11,252 nucleotides of DNA from Bacillota bacterium. GTDB taxonomy: Bacteria > Bacillota > Clostridia > DSM-8532. Position numbers and translations under genes: made by a program. Location: the NCBI GenBank assembly GCA_023443745.1, contig JAEZTB010000012.1:1-11252 (forward strand), in the 5' to 3' direction. Below, in pieces: positions 1 through 6,181 of the stretch; position 1 is the first letter of the stretch, and each line of letters begins with the position of its first letter. The notes below the pieces were generated by a model. It saw only the letters and a program-made list of their open reading frames with translations, searched no databases and was not told the origin of the DNA.

Positions 1-1232
1 ACGGTATTCAGATCGGTAGTTGGTAGGGTAACGGCCTACCAAGCCTAAGATGCCTAGCTGAAGCGATTAGTATTTAGCCACAGGGGCAATGAGATAAGGG
101 CCTCACCTCGTGATGGGGGCAGCAGTGCGGAATACTGGGCAATGCAATCTATAGTTGTGACCCGGTCCATTTCGTAGAGGAATTGAAGGCAACCATGCTG
201 TAAACTCTACAGATGAGGTGTTAGAAATTGACAACATTTTATTCGAAGATCTGGCCAACTCTGTGCCAGCAGCCGCGGGAAAACAGAGGGATCAAGCATT
301 TCCTCCGATGACTAGGTTTTAAGGGTACGTAGACGGTCGACTGGTAATATTTTTAAAATTTAGAGTAGTATTATAAAATAAAATATTTAATTCGTTGGCT
401 AGAGATATGTGCAAGATGTTTTTATTTTTAGTTTAGGGATAGAATCCGGCGAGACTAGAAGGACGGCCAAGTGGCGAAAGCAGACATCTAGTATATTTCT
501 GACGTTGAGGTACGAAAGCATGGGTATCGAACAGGATTCCGTAGCCTGGTAGTCCATGCCGTAAACTATATGTGCTGAATGTCGATTTTTCGGTGTTTAA
601 TGCAATTGTTAAGCACATCACCTGGGGAGTACGATCGCAAGGTTGAAACTTAAATGGAATTGGCGGGGATTTTGGCAGGCAGTGGGACATGTGGCTTAAT
701 TCGACAAAGCGCGAATAATCTTACCAATCTGTTAATGGGTATTTATTACATTTAATTTAATACTCGTGGTGTTGCATGGCTATCGAAAGTCCGTGTTGCG
801 AAACGTTTTTTACGCTACTCTATAAACGGACACAACCTATATTTTTTAATTTTACATTTAAAGAATTTAGTCTACGTTAAGTCATCATGGCCTTTTAGGT
901 TGGGCTGCACACGTGTCACAATGGATGAAAAATAAAAATTTAATAAATTGAAATTTATAAATTGTTTTAATATCATTCCTAAGTTCCGATTATTTTCTGA
1001 AATTCGAAAGTATGAAGTAGGAATTGCAGGTAATCGTAGATCATCGCGCTACGGTGAATATGCTGCAAAATCCTGCACACACCGCCCGTCACATGCTGGG
1101 AGTTAGTAGGTGCAAGATGGTCTTTAAATTATCATATAGGTATCTGTATGATAAGTGGGTCGTTGGAACTTGCTAGCAACTGGGATGAAGTCGTAACAAG
1201 GTAGGGGTATGGGAACATGTCCCTGGAAAAAA
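1..1232 (+). rRNA. rns: Mitochondrial small-subunit (16S-like) rRNA, 5' end missing
   Basis: Bacterial-type SSU rRNA of the mitochondrial ribosome. Universal landmarks appear in order: the GGGTAACGGCCTACC segment near the start (about E. coli position 240-260), GGGGGCAGCAGTGCGGAATA at about 116-135, the 530 loop GTGCCAGCAGCCGCGG at about 263-278, the GCACACACCGCCCGTCAC decoding region at about 1075-1093, and GAAGTCGTAACAAGG near 1187-1201. A helix-45-like hairpin with a GGAA loop lies at about 1206-1224. Roughly the first 240 nt relative to E. coli lie upstream of the window. The segments around 340-425 and 930-1010 are AT-rich and differ from E. coli, as expected of variable regions. The 3' end is placed at about 1232 by analogy. 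After TGG the sequence turns to A-rich and no CCTCC anti-Shine-Dalgarno is visible. Identity is certain; the exact 3' end is not. Confidence 0.97.
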
Positions 1233-1265
1233 TGATTGTATGGTTGTTTATAAAAGTTTTATACC

Positions 1266-1338
1266 GGTGGGTTAGGTCAATTGGCTAGACCGTGGAGTTT
1301 ATGATTCTGAAATATCAGTTCAAGTCTGATACCCGCCA
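1266..1338 (+). tRNA. trnI(uau): tRNA with anticodon UAU (probable isoleucine, AUA codons)
   Basis: Full cloverleaf. Acceptor GGTGGGT (1266-1272) pairs with ACCCGCC (1331-1337) with one T-G pair, and A1338 is the discriminator. The D stem is GGTC/GACC with a GG-containing loop. The anticodon stem 1293-1297/1305-1309 is weak (three G-U pairs). The T arm is ATCAG-TTCAAGT-CTGAT. The seven-base anticodon loop TTTATGA places TAT at 1300-1302, which would read AUA. Two things are odd: most bacteria-derived systems read AUA with a lysidine-modified CAU anticodon, and position 37 is G rather than the A usual for A-starting codons. The isoacceptor is inferred from the loop geometry; the tRNA itself is secure. 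Confidence 0.75.
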
Positions 1339-1360
1339 GCGGTTAGTAGTTATTTTGTAT

Positions 1361-1433
1361 GGGTAGGTAGCTCAATCGGTAGAGCAATCGTCTTACACAC
1401 GATAGGTTGTGAGTTCAAGTCTGACCCTACCCT
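1361..1433 (+). tRNA. trnV(uac): tRNA-Val (UAC)
   Basis: Cloverleaf with a perfect seven-pair acceptor (GGGTAGG with CCTACCC), D stem GCTC/GAGC around AATCGGTA, and anticodon stem ATCGT/ACGAT enclosing CTTACAC, so the anticodon is TAC (valine). The T arm is GTGAG-TTCAAGT-CTGAC with one internal G-G mismatch. The discriminator is T1433 where valine tRNAs normally carry A, a small oddity. It lies 22 nt after trnI and is probably processed from the same rRNA-tRNA transcript. Confidence 0.93.
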
Positions 1434-1463
1434 TCGAGATTTGTGCTTATAAATTATTCTATA

Positions 1464-1534
1464 TAGGGTATAGTTGAGAGGTTCAACGTTGGACTTTGAA
1501 TCCAAAAACGCTGGTTCGATTCCAGCTACCCTAA
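1464..1534 (+). tRNA. trnQ(uug): tRNA-Gln (UUG)
   Basis: Acceptor TAGGGTA (1464-1470) pairs fully with TACCCTA (1527-1533). The anticodon stem TTGGA/TCCAA encloses CTTTGAA, giving anticodon TTG, which reads CAA and CAG. The T arm GCTGG-TTCGATT-CCAGC is canonical. The U1-A72 first pair is common in glutamine tRNAs of bacterial ancestry and supports the assignment. It is the third of four tRNAs following rns. Confidence 0.94.
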
Positions 1535-1547
1535 GTTTCAGTTTTAC

Positions 1548-1626
1548 GGGTGAAACGCCGGTGGTAAGGCAACCCGTCTGTAAAACGGCTGCGTAAGCTA
1601 CGTGGGTTCGAATCCCTCTTCACCCA
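1548..1626 (+). tRNA. trnY(gua): tRNA-Tyr (GUA), class II with long variable arm
   Basis: Acceptor GGGTGAA pairs with TTCACCC. The anticodon loop CTGTAAA gives GTA (tyrosine). A long variable region of about 15 nt, between the anticodon stem and the GGG-TTCGAAT-CCC T arm, is the bacterial/organellar class II feature of tyrosine tRNA. This matters for context: this genome can encode a normal long-armed tRNA, whereas its Ser(uga) and Leu(uaa) tRNAs lack the arm. The first anticodon-stem pair appears to be C-C, otherwise the fold is good. Confidence 0.93.
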
Positions 1627-1840
1627 ATAAGTTTATAAGTTTTATTCTGTAGATTTATCTGAAAACCTACTTTATTTTAATTTTGGATTTTTGTTAGCTT
1701 TCAGGAATGTTTTTGTACTGAAAAGGCCTATTAGGGTATTACACTAAAAATTGCTTTCTTTTAGTTTTCGATTTCCGGTAAGTACTGAAAATTTTTAAAA
1801 TTATAATTTTCGAATCTTAGGTTACAAAATTGTTTTCGCC

Positions 1841-1875
1841 CTTCAAATATTTGGTTGTAAACGATTCTATCTATA
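1841..1875 (+). repeat. Dispersed copy of the core of the terminal 120-bp repeat
   Basis: The 35 nt from CTTCAAATATTTGG to GATTCTATCTATA match 11155-11189 base for base. They also match 11037-11069 except for one G/A difference near the left edge. After position 1875 the copies diverge (ATAAGGGG here, TAAGGAAAAA in the repeat), so only the core is shared and not the whole 120-bp unit. Such sharing at two distant sites suggests either a functional site (promoter, replication or processing signal) or a recombination and repeat-spread footprint. Confidence 0.9.
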
Positions 1876-1900
1876 ATAAGGGGGTCTGGGGTGAGAGAGA

Positions 1901-1920
1901 TGTTTTTTGTAAGAAAAACA
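1901..1920 (+). other. AT hairpin in spacer
   Basis: TGTTTTT (1901-1907) and AAAAACA (1914-1920) form a perfect 7-bp stem around the six-base loop TGTAAG. It lies 25 nt after the shared repeat core and 3 nt before a second perfect hairpin. It could help terminate or process an RNA. No function can be assigned from sequence alone. Confidence 0.5.
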
Positions 1921-1923
1921 GCT

Positions 1924-1940
1924 GTTGTTCGGAGAACAAC
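1924..1940 (+). other. Perfect 7-bp hairpin with GGA triloop
   Basis: GTTGTTC (1924-1930) and GAACAAC (1934-1940) form a perfect stem closed by the three-base loop GGA. No T-run follows, so it is not a classical rho-independent terminator. In a compact mitochondrial genome such a hairpin in the longest internal spacer could be an RNA end or processing signal. This is inference. Confidence 0.5.
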
Positions 1941-2005
1941 CTATATTGTATTATAGATATATATTATATAAATAGCCGGGGTACGCGAAATTATAAACGG
2001 GATAT

Positions 2006-2077
2006 AGCTGATTAGGTTAGATGATAGACCGCCGAGTTCATACTTCGGAAGCATTGGTTTAACTCCAATATCAGCTA
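2006..2077 (+). tRNA. trnM(cau): tRNA with anticodon CAU (probable elongator methionine)
   Basis: Acceptor AGCTGAT pairs fully with ATCAGCT, and A2077 is the discriminator. The D stem is GGTT/GACC, the anticodon stem is CCGAG/TTCGG around TTCATAC, and the T arm is ATTGG-TTTAACT-CCAAT. The anticodon is CAT. The initiator signs of bacterial origin, an unpaired C1-A72 and three G-C pairs in the anticodon stem, are absent, which favours the elongator. An isoleucine tRNA with modified CAU cannot be excluded but is less needed because a UAU tRNA is present. The T-loop TTTAACT (T instead of C at position 56) and the D-loop AGATGATA are mildly divergent. Confidence 0.85.
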
Positions 2078-2110
2078 GTAATAATGTGTATAAGAAGTTT
2101 ATAATTTTAA

Positions 2111-2181
2111 CATACTGTTGTTTAATGGTAAAATACACGTTTGTGGCACGTGGGATGCAAGTTCGATTCTTGCCAGTATGA
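2111..2181 (+). tRNA. trnH(gug): tRNA-His (GUG)
   Basis: Acceptor CATACTG pairs perfectly with CAGTATG. The anticodon stem CACGT/ACGTG encloses TTGTGGC, giving anticodon GTG. The T arm GCAAG-TTCGATT-CTTGC is canonical, and the D loop contains TGG. The gene ends 1 nt before the chosen atp6 start, so 3' processing of this tRNA probably creates the atp6 mRNA 5' end. Most histidine tRNAs have an extra G-1 opposite C73. Here the preceding encoded base is A2110 and the discriminator is A2181. Confidence 0.93.
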
Positions 2182-2182
2182 G

Positions 2183-3040
2183 ATGCCTCAAATAGATATT
2201 TTAACTTTTGGATCAGCTTCTGTTTCGACTTTTTTCGCTTTTATTATTGGCCTTATGTTTGATGCGTACCCACACGATGAGTTTTTTATAGAGGAGTTGG
2301 AATACGCAGATTTTTTTAACAGTACGGATTCTTCATCTGTTAAACCTTTAGCTTTTTTCGTTTTTATAACACCGTTAGACCAGTTCGTTGATCTTTGTGC
2401 TGGTGTTACATTTGTAAATGGCGATTTCATTAACCTTCTTCCAGCTTTGTTCATCGGCTTAATAGGTGGATCAGATGATTGGAGTTTCTCTGAAAAAGAA
2501 GCAGTTATTGAAGTGGATCGCGGCGTTCTTGGTGCTATCGAGGGTTACGATCATATCCATGATACGCTTTTTAGTGTTATTATTATTTATAATTTAATTG
2601 GGTTACTTCCGTATCAGTCTACAGCAACAAGCTATATTGCTGTGACTTTTACATTGAGTTTTGGTATGTTTATTTCGATTAATATTATCGGAGCGGTGGT
2701 GAATGGTCCGAAGCTTATAGGTCATTTCTTTCCGAAAGGGGTTCCTGTGCTTGTGGGCCCTTTTTTGGTTTTAATTGAGCTTATCTCGTATGTTGCTCGT
2801 GGTTTTTCGTTAGGTATTCGGTTATTTGCAAACATACTTGCAGGCCATGCCTTACTTAAGATCCTTGCTTCTTTTTCGTGAATTTTAACAAAAAATTATG
2901 GCTTTTTACCGTTTATTATTCTACCGTGACTTGTGGTAGTGAGTGTTTTTGGGTTGGAGTTGCTTGCAGCATATCTACAGGCGTATGTTTTTGCTACATT
3001 ATGTACAATCTATACGCAAGATGTTGTTGCTGGACATTAG
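2183..3040 (+). CDS. atp6: ATP synthase F0 subunit a (Atp6)
   Basis: Subunit a of mitochondrial ATP synthase, the stator half of the inner-membrane proton channel. The 285-residue product contains the family blocks: TPLDQF near residue 72, YNLIGLLPY near 150, the PKGVPVLVGPFLVLIELISY region (about 180-200) and SLGIRLFANILAGH, which carries the invariant channel arginine (about R213). The C-terminus has the typical LELLAAYLQAYVFATL helix. Two in-frame TGA codons (2879-2881 and near 2927) are read as Trp; without that reading the protein would lose its last helices. The start at 2183, directly after trnH, is preferred because the upstream in-frame ATG at 2141 lies inside that tRNA. The first 25 residues begin MPQIDILTF, which resembles an Atp8 start, and an acidic stretch (FIEELEYADFF) precedes the family-conserved part. 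The stop is TAG, and 13 nt separate it from nad3. Confidence 0.96.
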
Positions 3041-3053
3041 ACAAATTGTTTAA

Positions 3054-3410
3054 ATGCTTTTTTTATTATACTATTTATTATCTATAGCGCTTATTGTTTT
3101 GATTGCTGCTGCACTACCATTTTTGCTGCAGTCTTTTCCATACGTCGAATCTGATAGGGTTTCTGCGTATGAATGTGGATTTGAACCTTTTGGGGATGCC
3201 AGAGATACTTTTGATGTGCATTTCTATTTGGTTGGTCTAATATTTATCGTATTTGATATTGAGATTGTATTTTTAATACCTTGAGCCCTTTCGTATACTG
3301 GAGGCGGTGCATTATTTGAGCTGTTTTTTATACTATGTACTATCTTTATTTTAGGTTTTATTTTTGAGTACAGAGCTCGTATTCTTGATTGAAATAAATT
3401 AAAACTTTAA
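3054..3410 (+). CDS. nad3: NADH dehydrogenase subunit 3
   Basis: Membrane subunit of respiratory complex I (NuoA homologue). The 118-residue protein has three hydrophobic segments (about 4-26, 56-77 and 86-106). It also has the diagnostic matrix loop YECGFEPFGDAR, with the conserved cysteine at residue 41 that marks the active/deactive loop, followed by FDVHFYLVGLIFIVFDIEIVFLIPW. TGA is read as Trp twice: once in the PW pair, where family members have Trp, and once near the C-terminal LDW. The length matches the usual 115-120 residues. The stop is TAA, followed by a 43-nt AT-rich spacer before nad1. Identification is secure. Confidence 0.98.
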
Positions 3411-3453
3411 TAATTAAATTTTTAGTTACTAAACACATACTTCTTTAAATTTC

Positions 3454-4509
3454 ATGACTCGTATTAATAATTCACTTTTGTTTGTTACAGTGTTTTTCAC
3501 TTGGTTATTAAAAAAAACAATTTTTGTTATTTTAATTTCTGTACTCTCAATCTTGATTTTTGGGTTGGAGTTTCTAATTCTTCTTATTTCTGCGCTTGTA
3601 ATTATTGCGTTTTATGTTGTTTTAGAGCGTAAGCTTTTAGGCGCAATCCAGCGTCGGCGGGGACCAAATGTTGTTGGTTTTTGAGGTCTTGCACAAGCAG
3701 TGGCGGATGGACTGAAATTAATTGTTAAAGAAGTTGCTATCCCGGCTAAGGCAAACCGTATTATTTTTATTATAGCGCCTATTCTAACGATTGTTTTAAG
3801 TTTATCCATTTACGCTTCGTTATCGATTTCTTCTTACGCTAACCTCAACGTATTAACTACGTATACAGATATTTTAGTACTATTTTCAATCTCTTCGTTT
3901 GGTGTCTACGGAATTGTTTTAGCGGGGTGATCGAGCAACTCAAAGTACGCCTTTTTAGGCGCATTACGTTCAGCTGCCCAAATAATTTCTTACGAAGTTT
4001 TCTTTTCTTTGGTTATTTTAGTTATTTTAATGTTGACTAAATCGGCCTCTTTCGTTGATATTGTTGCCAATCAGTATAATACAATCTGATATATTGTTCC
4101 ATGTTTTCCACTGGCTGTTGTTTTTTTTATTGCAATTTTGGCAGAGACAAATCGTACTCCTTTTGATCTTCCAGAAGCCGAGGCAGAAATCGTTGCTGGT
4201 TATAACATTGAGTATTCTTCAATGATATTTGCTCTGTTTTTTCTAGGTGAGTACGGTAATATATTTGCATTGTCGTACTTGTTTGCTATTTTATTTTTGG
4301 GCGGTTGGTTACCTTTGTTTGAAACTCAATTTTTTTATGGTTTCTGAGCTGGTGTGAAGGCGGTTTTCGTTGCCATCATATTTGTTGTTGTACGCGGTAA
4401 CTTACCTCGGTATCGGTATGATCAGCTTATGGGTGTAGGTTGAAAAGTGTTTTTACCGTTTGTTTTTAGTTATTTTGTTCTTTTCGCAGCTATCTGTACA
4501 TTTATTTAA
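3454..4509 (+). CDS. nad1: NADH dehydrogenase subunit 1
   Basis: Complex I membrane subunit (NuoH homologue) that forms the quinone-chamber entrance with Nad7. The 351-residue product has the landmarks ERKLLGAIQRRRGPNVVG (58-75), GLAQAVADGLKL (about 78-89), GALRSAAQIISYE (about 171-183) and ETNRTPFDLPEAEAEIVAGY (231-250), plus a hydrophobic C-terminal helix. Five in-frame TGA codons (3682, 3928, 4087, 4345, 4441) fall at Trp positions, so a standard-code reading breaks the gene into fragments. Family members usually run about 320-330 residues. The extra length is at the N-terminus (about residues 1-30, with a second hydrophobic stretch), and no internal ATG offers a clearly better start. The stop is TAA, 15 nt before nad4L. 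Confidence 0.98.
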
Positions 4510-4524
4510 ATTTTTCACTTTCTT

Positions 4525-4839
4525 ATGACAGAATTTACATTACTACACATTTGACCGGTTGGTCTATTTACATTGTTATTTTTTGGTTTTTTGTTGTATT
4601 TTGATAATTTAATCCGGTTGCTAATTCTCTTGGAATTTTTTATGCTATCTAACACAATTTTGTTAGTTGTTATAATTTTCTCGTCAGAGAATTGCGAAAG
4701 CTATCAGTTATTAGGCTCAGTCCCTATTTTCCTGGCAGCTGCCGCGGCCGACGCCGCTGTCGGTTTAGGTATTCTTGTGGTGCTATATCGGCATAAAAAA
4801 AATCTCGATCCGGAGGAGGTTTCTAATACAAACGGATAG
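4525..4839 (+). CDS. nad4L: NADH dehydrogenase subunit 4L
   Basis: Small complex I membrane subunit (NuoK homologue) that contributes to the proton pathway. The 104-residue product has three hydrophobic helices. E37 in the LLILLEFFMLSNTILL helix matches the essential Glu of helix 2. The helix 3 block reads AAAAADAAVGLGILVVLYR, so D76 sits where most family members have Glu. The ATG at 4525 is chosen because the following codons (MTEFTLLHIW, including one TGA Trp) supply helix 1; the next methionine would cut it. The helix 3 codons are strikingly GC-rich (4734-4763) against the AT-rich background and form palindromes. A charged tail follows helix 3. The stop is TAG. Confidence 0.95.
4734..4763 (+). 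repeat. GC-rich palindromic patch inside nad4L
   Basis: GGCAGCTGCC (4734-4743) is a perfect ten-base palindrome. It is followed by CCGCGG and a stem-loop in which CCGAC (4748-4752) pairs with GTCGG (4759-4763) around GCCGCT. These 30 nt are mostly G and C in a window that is otherwise strongly AT-rich, and they encode the Ala/Asp-rich start of helix 3. GC clusters inserted in mitochondrial genes are known in some fungi and algae, but here the reading frame and helix motif are kept, so this may only reflect alanine codon choice. Confidence 0.6.
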
Positions 4840-4876
4840 ACTCCAACAGCATTGCAAACTATATAACTATTTAATA

Positions 4877-5416
4877 ATGAATTCGTCGAGTTATCTACAA
4901 TTTTTACGTTTTTATAGTTCTAAGTATCATATTAATTCTTTAGTGGAGTTTCCCTGCTTCAAGAAACAGTTTGTTGCTCGAAGGCTCCAGTACATAGTGG
5001 ACGGTTCAATTTCAGAGGGTGATGTGTCAACATTGATGCATTTCGTTTTATTGTCTGGCTCCGCTAATATTGGGTTTTCTTCTAAATTTTTGTATATGTA
5101 TACTTCTTTCAATACTTTTGATAGGAGTATTACTAGCAAAGCGGGTAATGTATCGGAGTACTCTCCAGAAAAGCTGGGTGTGTGGAGTGTCCTTACTTCG
5201 GCAGACTCTAGGATTGAAAAAAAATATTCTATTAAATCTCCACTAATTCAATCTGTACGGAAGTTATTCCGTCGCTCCGGTTTGGACTTTTATGTAGACC
5301 AAGCTTCTTTTACAATAAATTTCAAGTTTCGTGGAGTTGTAAATAGGTCTTCTTGATCTAAAGAAAATGAAATACTCATTCGTTTCTTTGGTTTTCCACT
5401 TCGTATTACAAACTAA
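4877..5416 (+). CDS. Unidentified conserved-position ORF, 179 codons
   Basis: I do not recognise this product. It is a 179-residue, mostly soluble, Ser- and Phe-rich protein starting MNSSSYLQFLRFYSSKYH, with no clear membrane segment and no Cys-pair motif. The C-terminal part (about 140-179) is basic and holds a TGA-encoded Trp (5354-5356), ending in FFGFPLRITN. Reading TGA as stop would lose 20 codons. The ATG at 4877 is chosen because the frame upstream runs into nad4L coding sequence. The ORF fills the space between nad4L (37 nt away) and nad6 (5 nt away) on the same strand with similar base composition, so it is likely a real gene. A fast-evolving ribosomal protein is possible; I see no motif to name one. 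Nad8 and Nad9 were considered and their motifs are absent. Confidence 0.75.
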
Positions 5417-5421
5417 ATAAA

Positions 5422-5970
5422 ATGTTTATAGCAATTGAATTTATTTCTAATTTTGTAACAACAAAAATGTTGTTTGTTATTTTAAATTGATGTATTGCTT
5501 TTATAGTAATTTCAGCCCGTTCTGCGATGCATTCTATTTTGTTTTTGATTGGGCTTTTTATTATATCTGCATTAATATTTATTGGATTTTTTGGGTTATA
5601 TTTTATTGGTGTGCTTTTTATTATTGTTTACGTTGGGGCTGTTACTGTACTATTTTTATTTATTATTATGATAATTCCGTTAAAGGAAGTTAGTACAGAG
5701 AATACCCTATTTAAATCAGTTAGAAAGGTTGTACCGATGTTTTTTTTTGTAATCCTATTGGTGGTTCTGATTAACGTTAGTGGCAATTTTGCTGAGGGTA
5801 TTTATGAGTTAATCCCTTTTGAGTTTAATGTTGACACAATAGTTTTACTAAATGATTTAGAGATTGTCGGGAAAATGATTTATTATGACTACTCCTTAGC
5901 TCTTATCGTATCCGCTATATTGTTATTTATAGCACTAATCCTTGCTATTCTTCTCTGTTATGAGATATAG
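5422..5970 (+). CDS. nad6: NADH dehydrogenase subunit 6
   Basis: Complex I membrane subunit (NuoJ homologue). The 182-residue protein has five hydrophobic segments. The family-defining helix 3 is at about 60-82 (LYFIGVLFIIVYVGAVTVLF), including the YVGA motif with its pi-bulge glycine, followed by FIIMI. The ATG at 5422 is preferred over the internal one at 5527 because the earlier codons, which include one TGA Trp in LNWCIAFIVISARSAMHS, encode the conserved first helix. A soluble loop (about 120-155) precedes the last helix. The length is close to the bacterial and protist norm. The stop is TAG, 36 nt before the next small ORF. Confidence 0.96.
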
Positions 5971-6006
5971 TGTACTATAAGGATCACAGTGCACAAAAGT
6001 TTTATT

Positions 6007-6177
6007 ATGTCAAAACACGTATTTAATGTTATTTTTATCATGTTATTGTTTTTGCCCTATTTTCCTAAAGCATTGGGTTTCGATGAACAGTCATTTTGAA
6101 TATTAGGTGAATTTACCTACAAACGATTTTCAGGCTGTATTATAAGAATAAAAAAGCAAAATTTTTATATACTTTAA
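6007..6177 (+). CDS. Small ORF, 56 codons, one membrane segment
   Basis: Translates to a 56-residue peptide beginning MSKHVFNVIFIMLLFLPYF, with one hydrophobic stretch (about 5-19), a DEQSFW segment containing one TGA Trp, and a basic tail (KRFSGCIIRIKK). It lies 36 nt after nad6 and ends 4 nt before the next ORF on the same strand, so its placement suits a real gene. The layout of one helix plus a basic tail is that of small ATP synthase subunits. The hydrophobic-then-acidic start loosely recalls YMF39/Atp4, but the ORF is far too short for Atp4, and it does not begin with the MPQ of Atp8. I cannot assign it. Confidence 0.45.
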
Positions 6178-6181
6178 AGTT

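Larger units (their letters stand above)
1627..2005. other. Non-coding spacer between trnY and trnM
   Basis: No credible gene is seen in these 379 nt. The one open frame here (1830-2015) crosses the shared repeat core and enters trnM, and its product looks like random AT-rich translation. The spacer contains an AT-rich hairpin (GAAAATT 1787-1793 with AATTTTC 1805-1811), a copy of the terminal-repeat core (1841-1875) and two consecutive perfect hairpins (1901-1920 and 1924-1940). It then has an AT-dinucleotide-rich stretch at about 1947-1972. I looked for 5S rRNA hallmarks and did not recognise any. Its size and its shared core make it a candidate control region, which is inference. Confidence 0.7.

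Noticed and set aside
433..690. 85-codon minus-strand open frame
   Set aside because: It is antisense to conserved SSU rRNA; the plus-strand rRNA landmarks explain this sequence.
1830..2015. 61-codon plus-strand frame in the spacer
   Set aside because: It overlaps the shared repeat core and the 5' end of trnM, has no recognisable motif and an AT-driven composition; spacer sequence is the simpler explanation.
2141..2182. Upstream in-frame ATG extending atp6 by 14 codons
   Set aside because: These codons lie inside trnH, so they would be removed by tRNA processing; the ATG at 2183 is the better start.
2188..2454. Minus-strand frame opposite atp6, and similar ones opposite nad1, the 179-codon ORF and trnM
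   Set aside because: All are antisense to well-supported genes and have no family features; no minus-strand gene is supported anywhere in the window.
2878..3087. 69-codon frame overlapping the atp6 3' end and nad3 start
   Set aside because: A shadow of atp6 in another frame; the atp6 frame continues through TGA with the conserved C-terminal helix.
3454..4509. nad1 as a frameshifted or broken pseudogene (several short pieces)
   Set aside because: All pieces are in one frame and separated only by TGA at Trp positions; the gene is intact under the UGA = Trp code.
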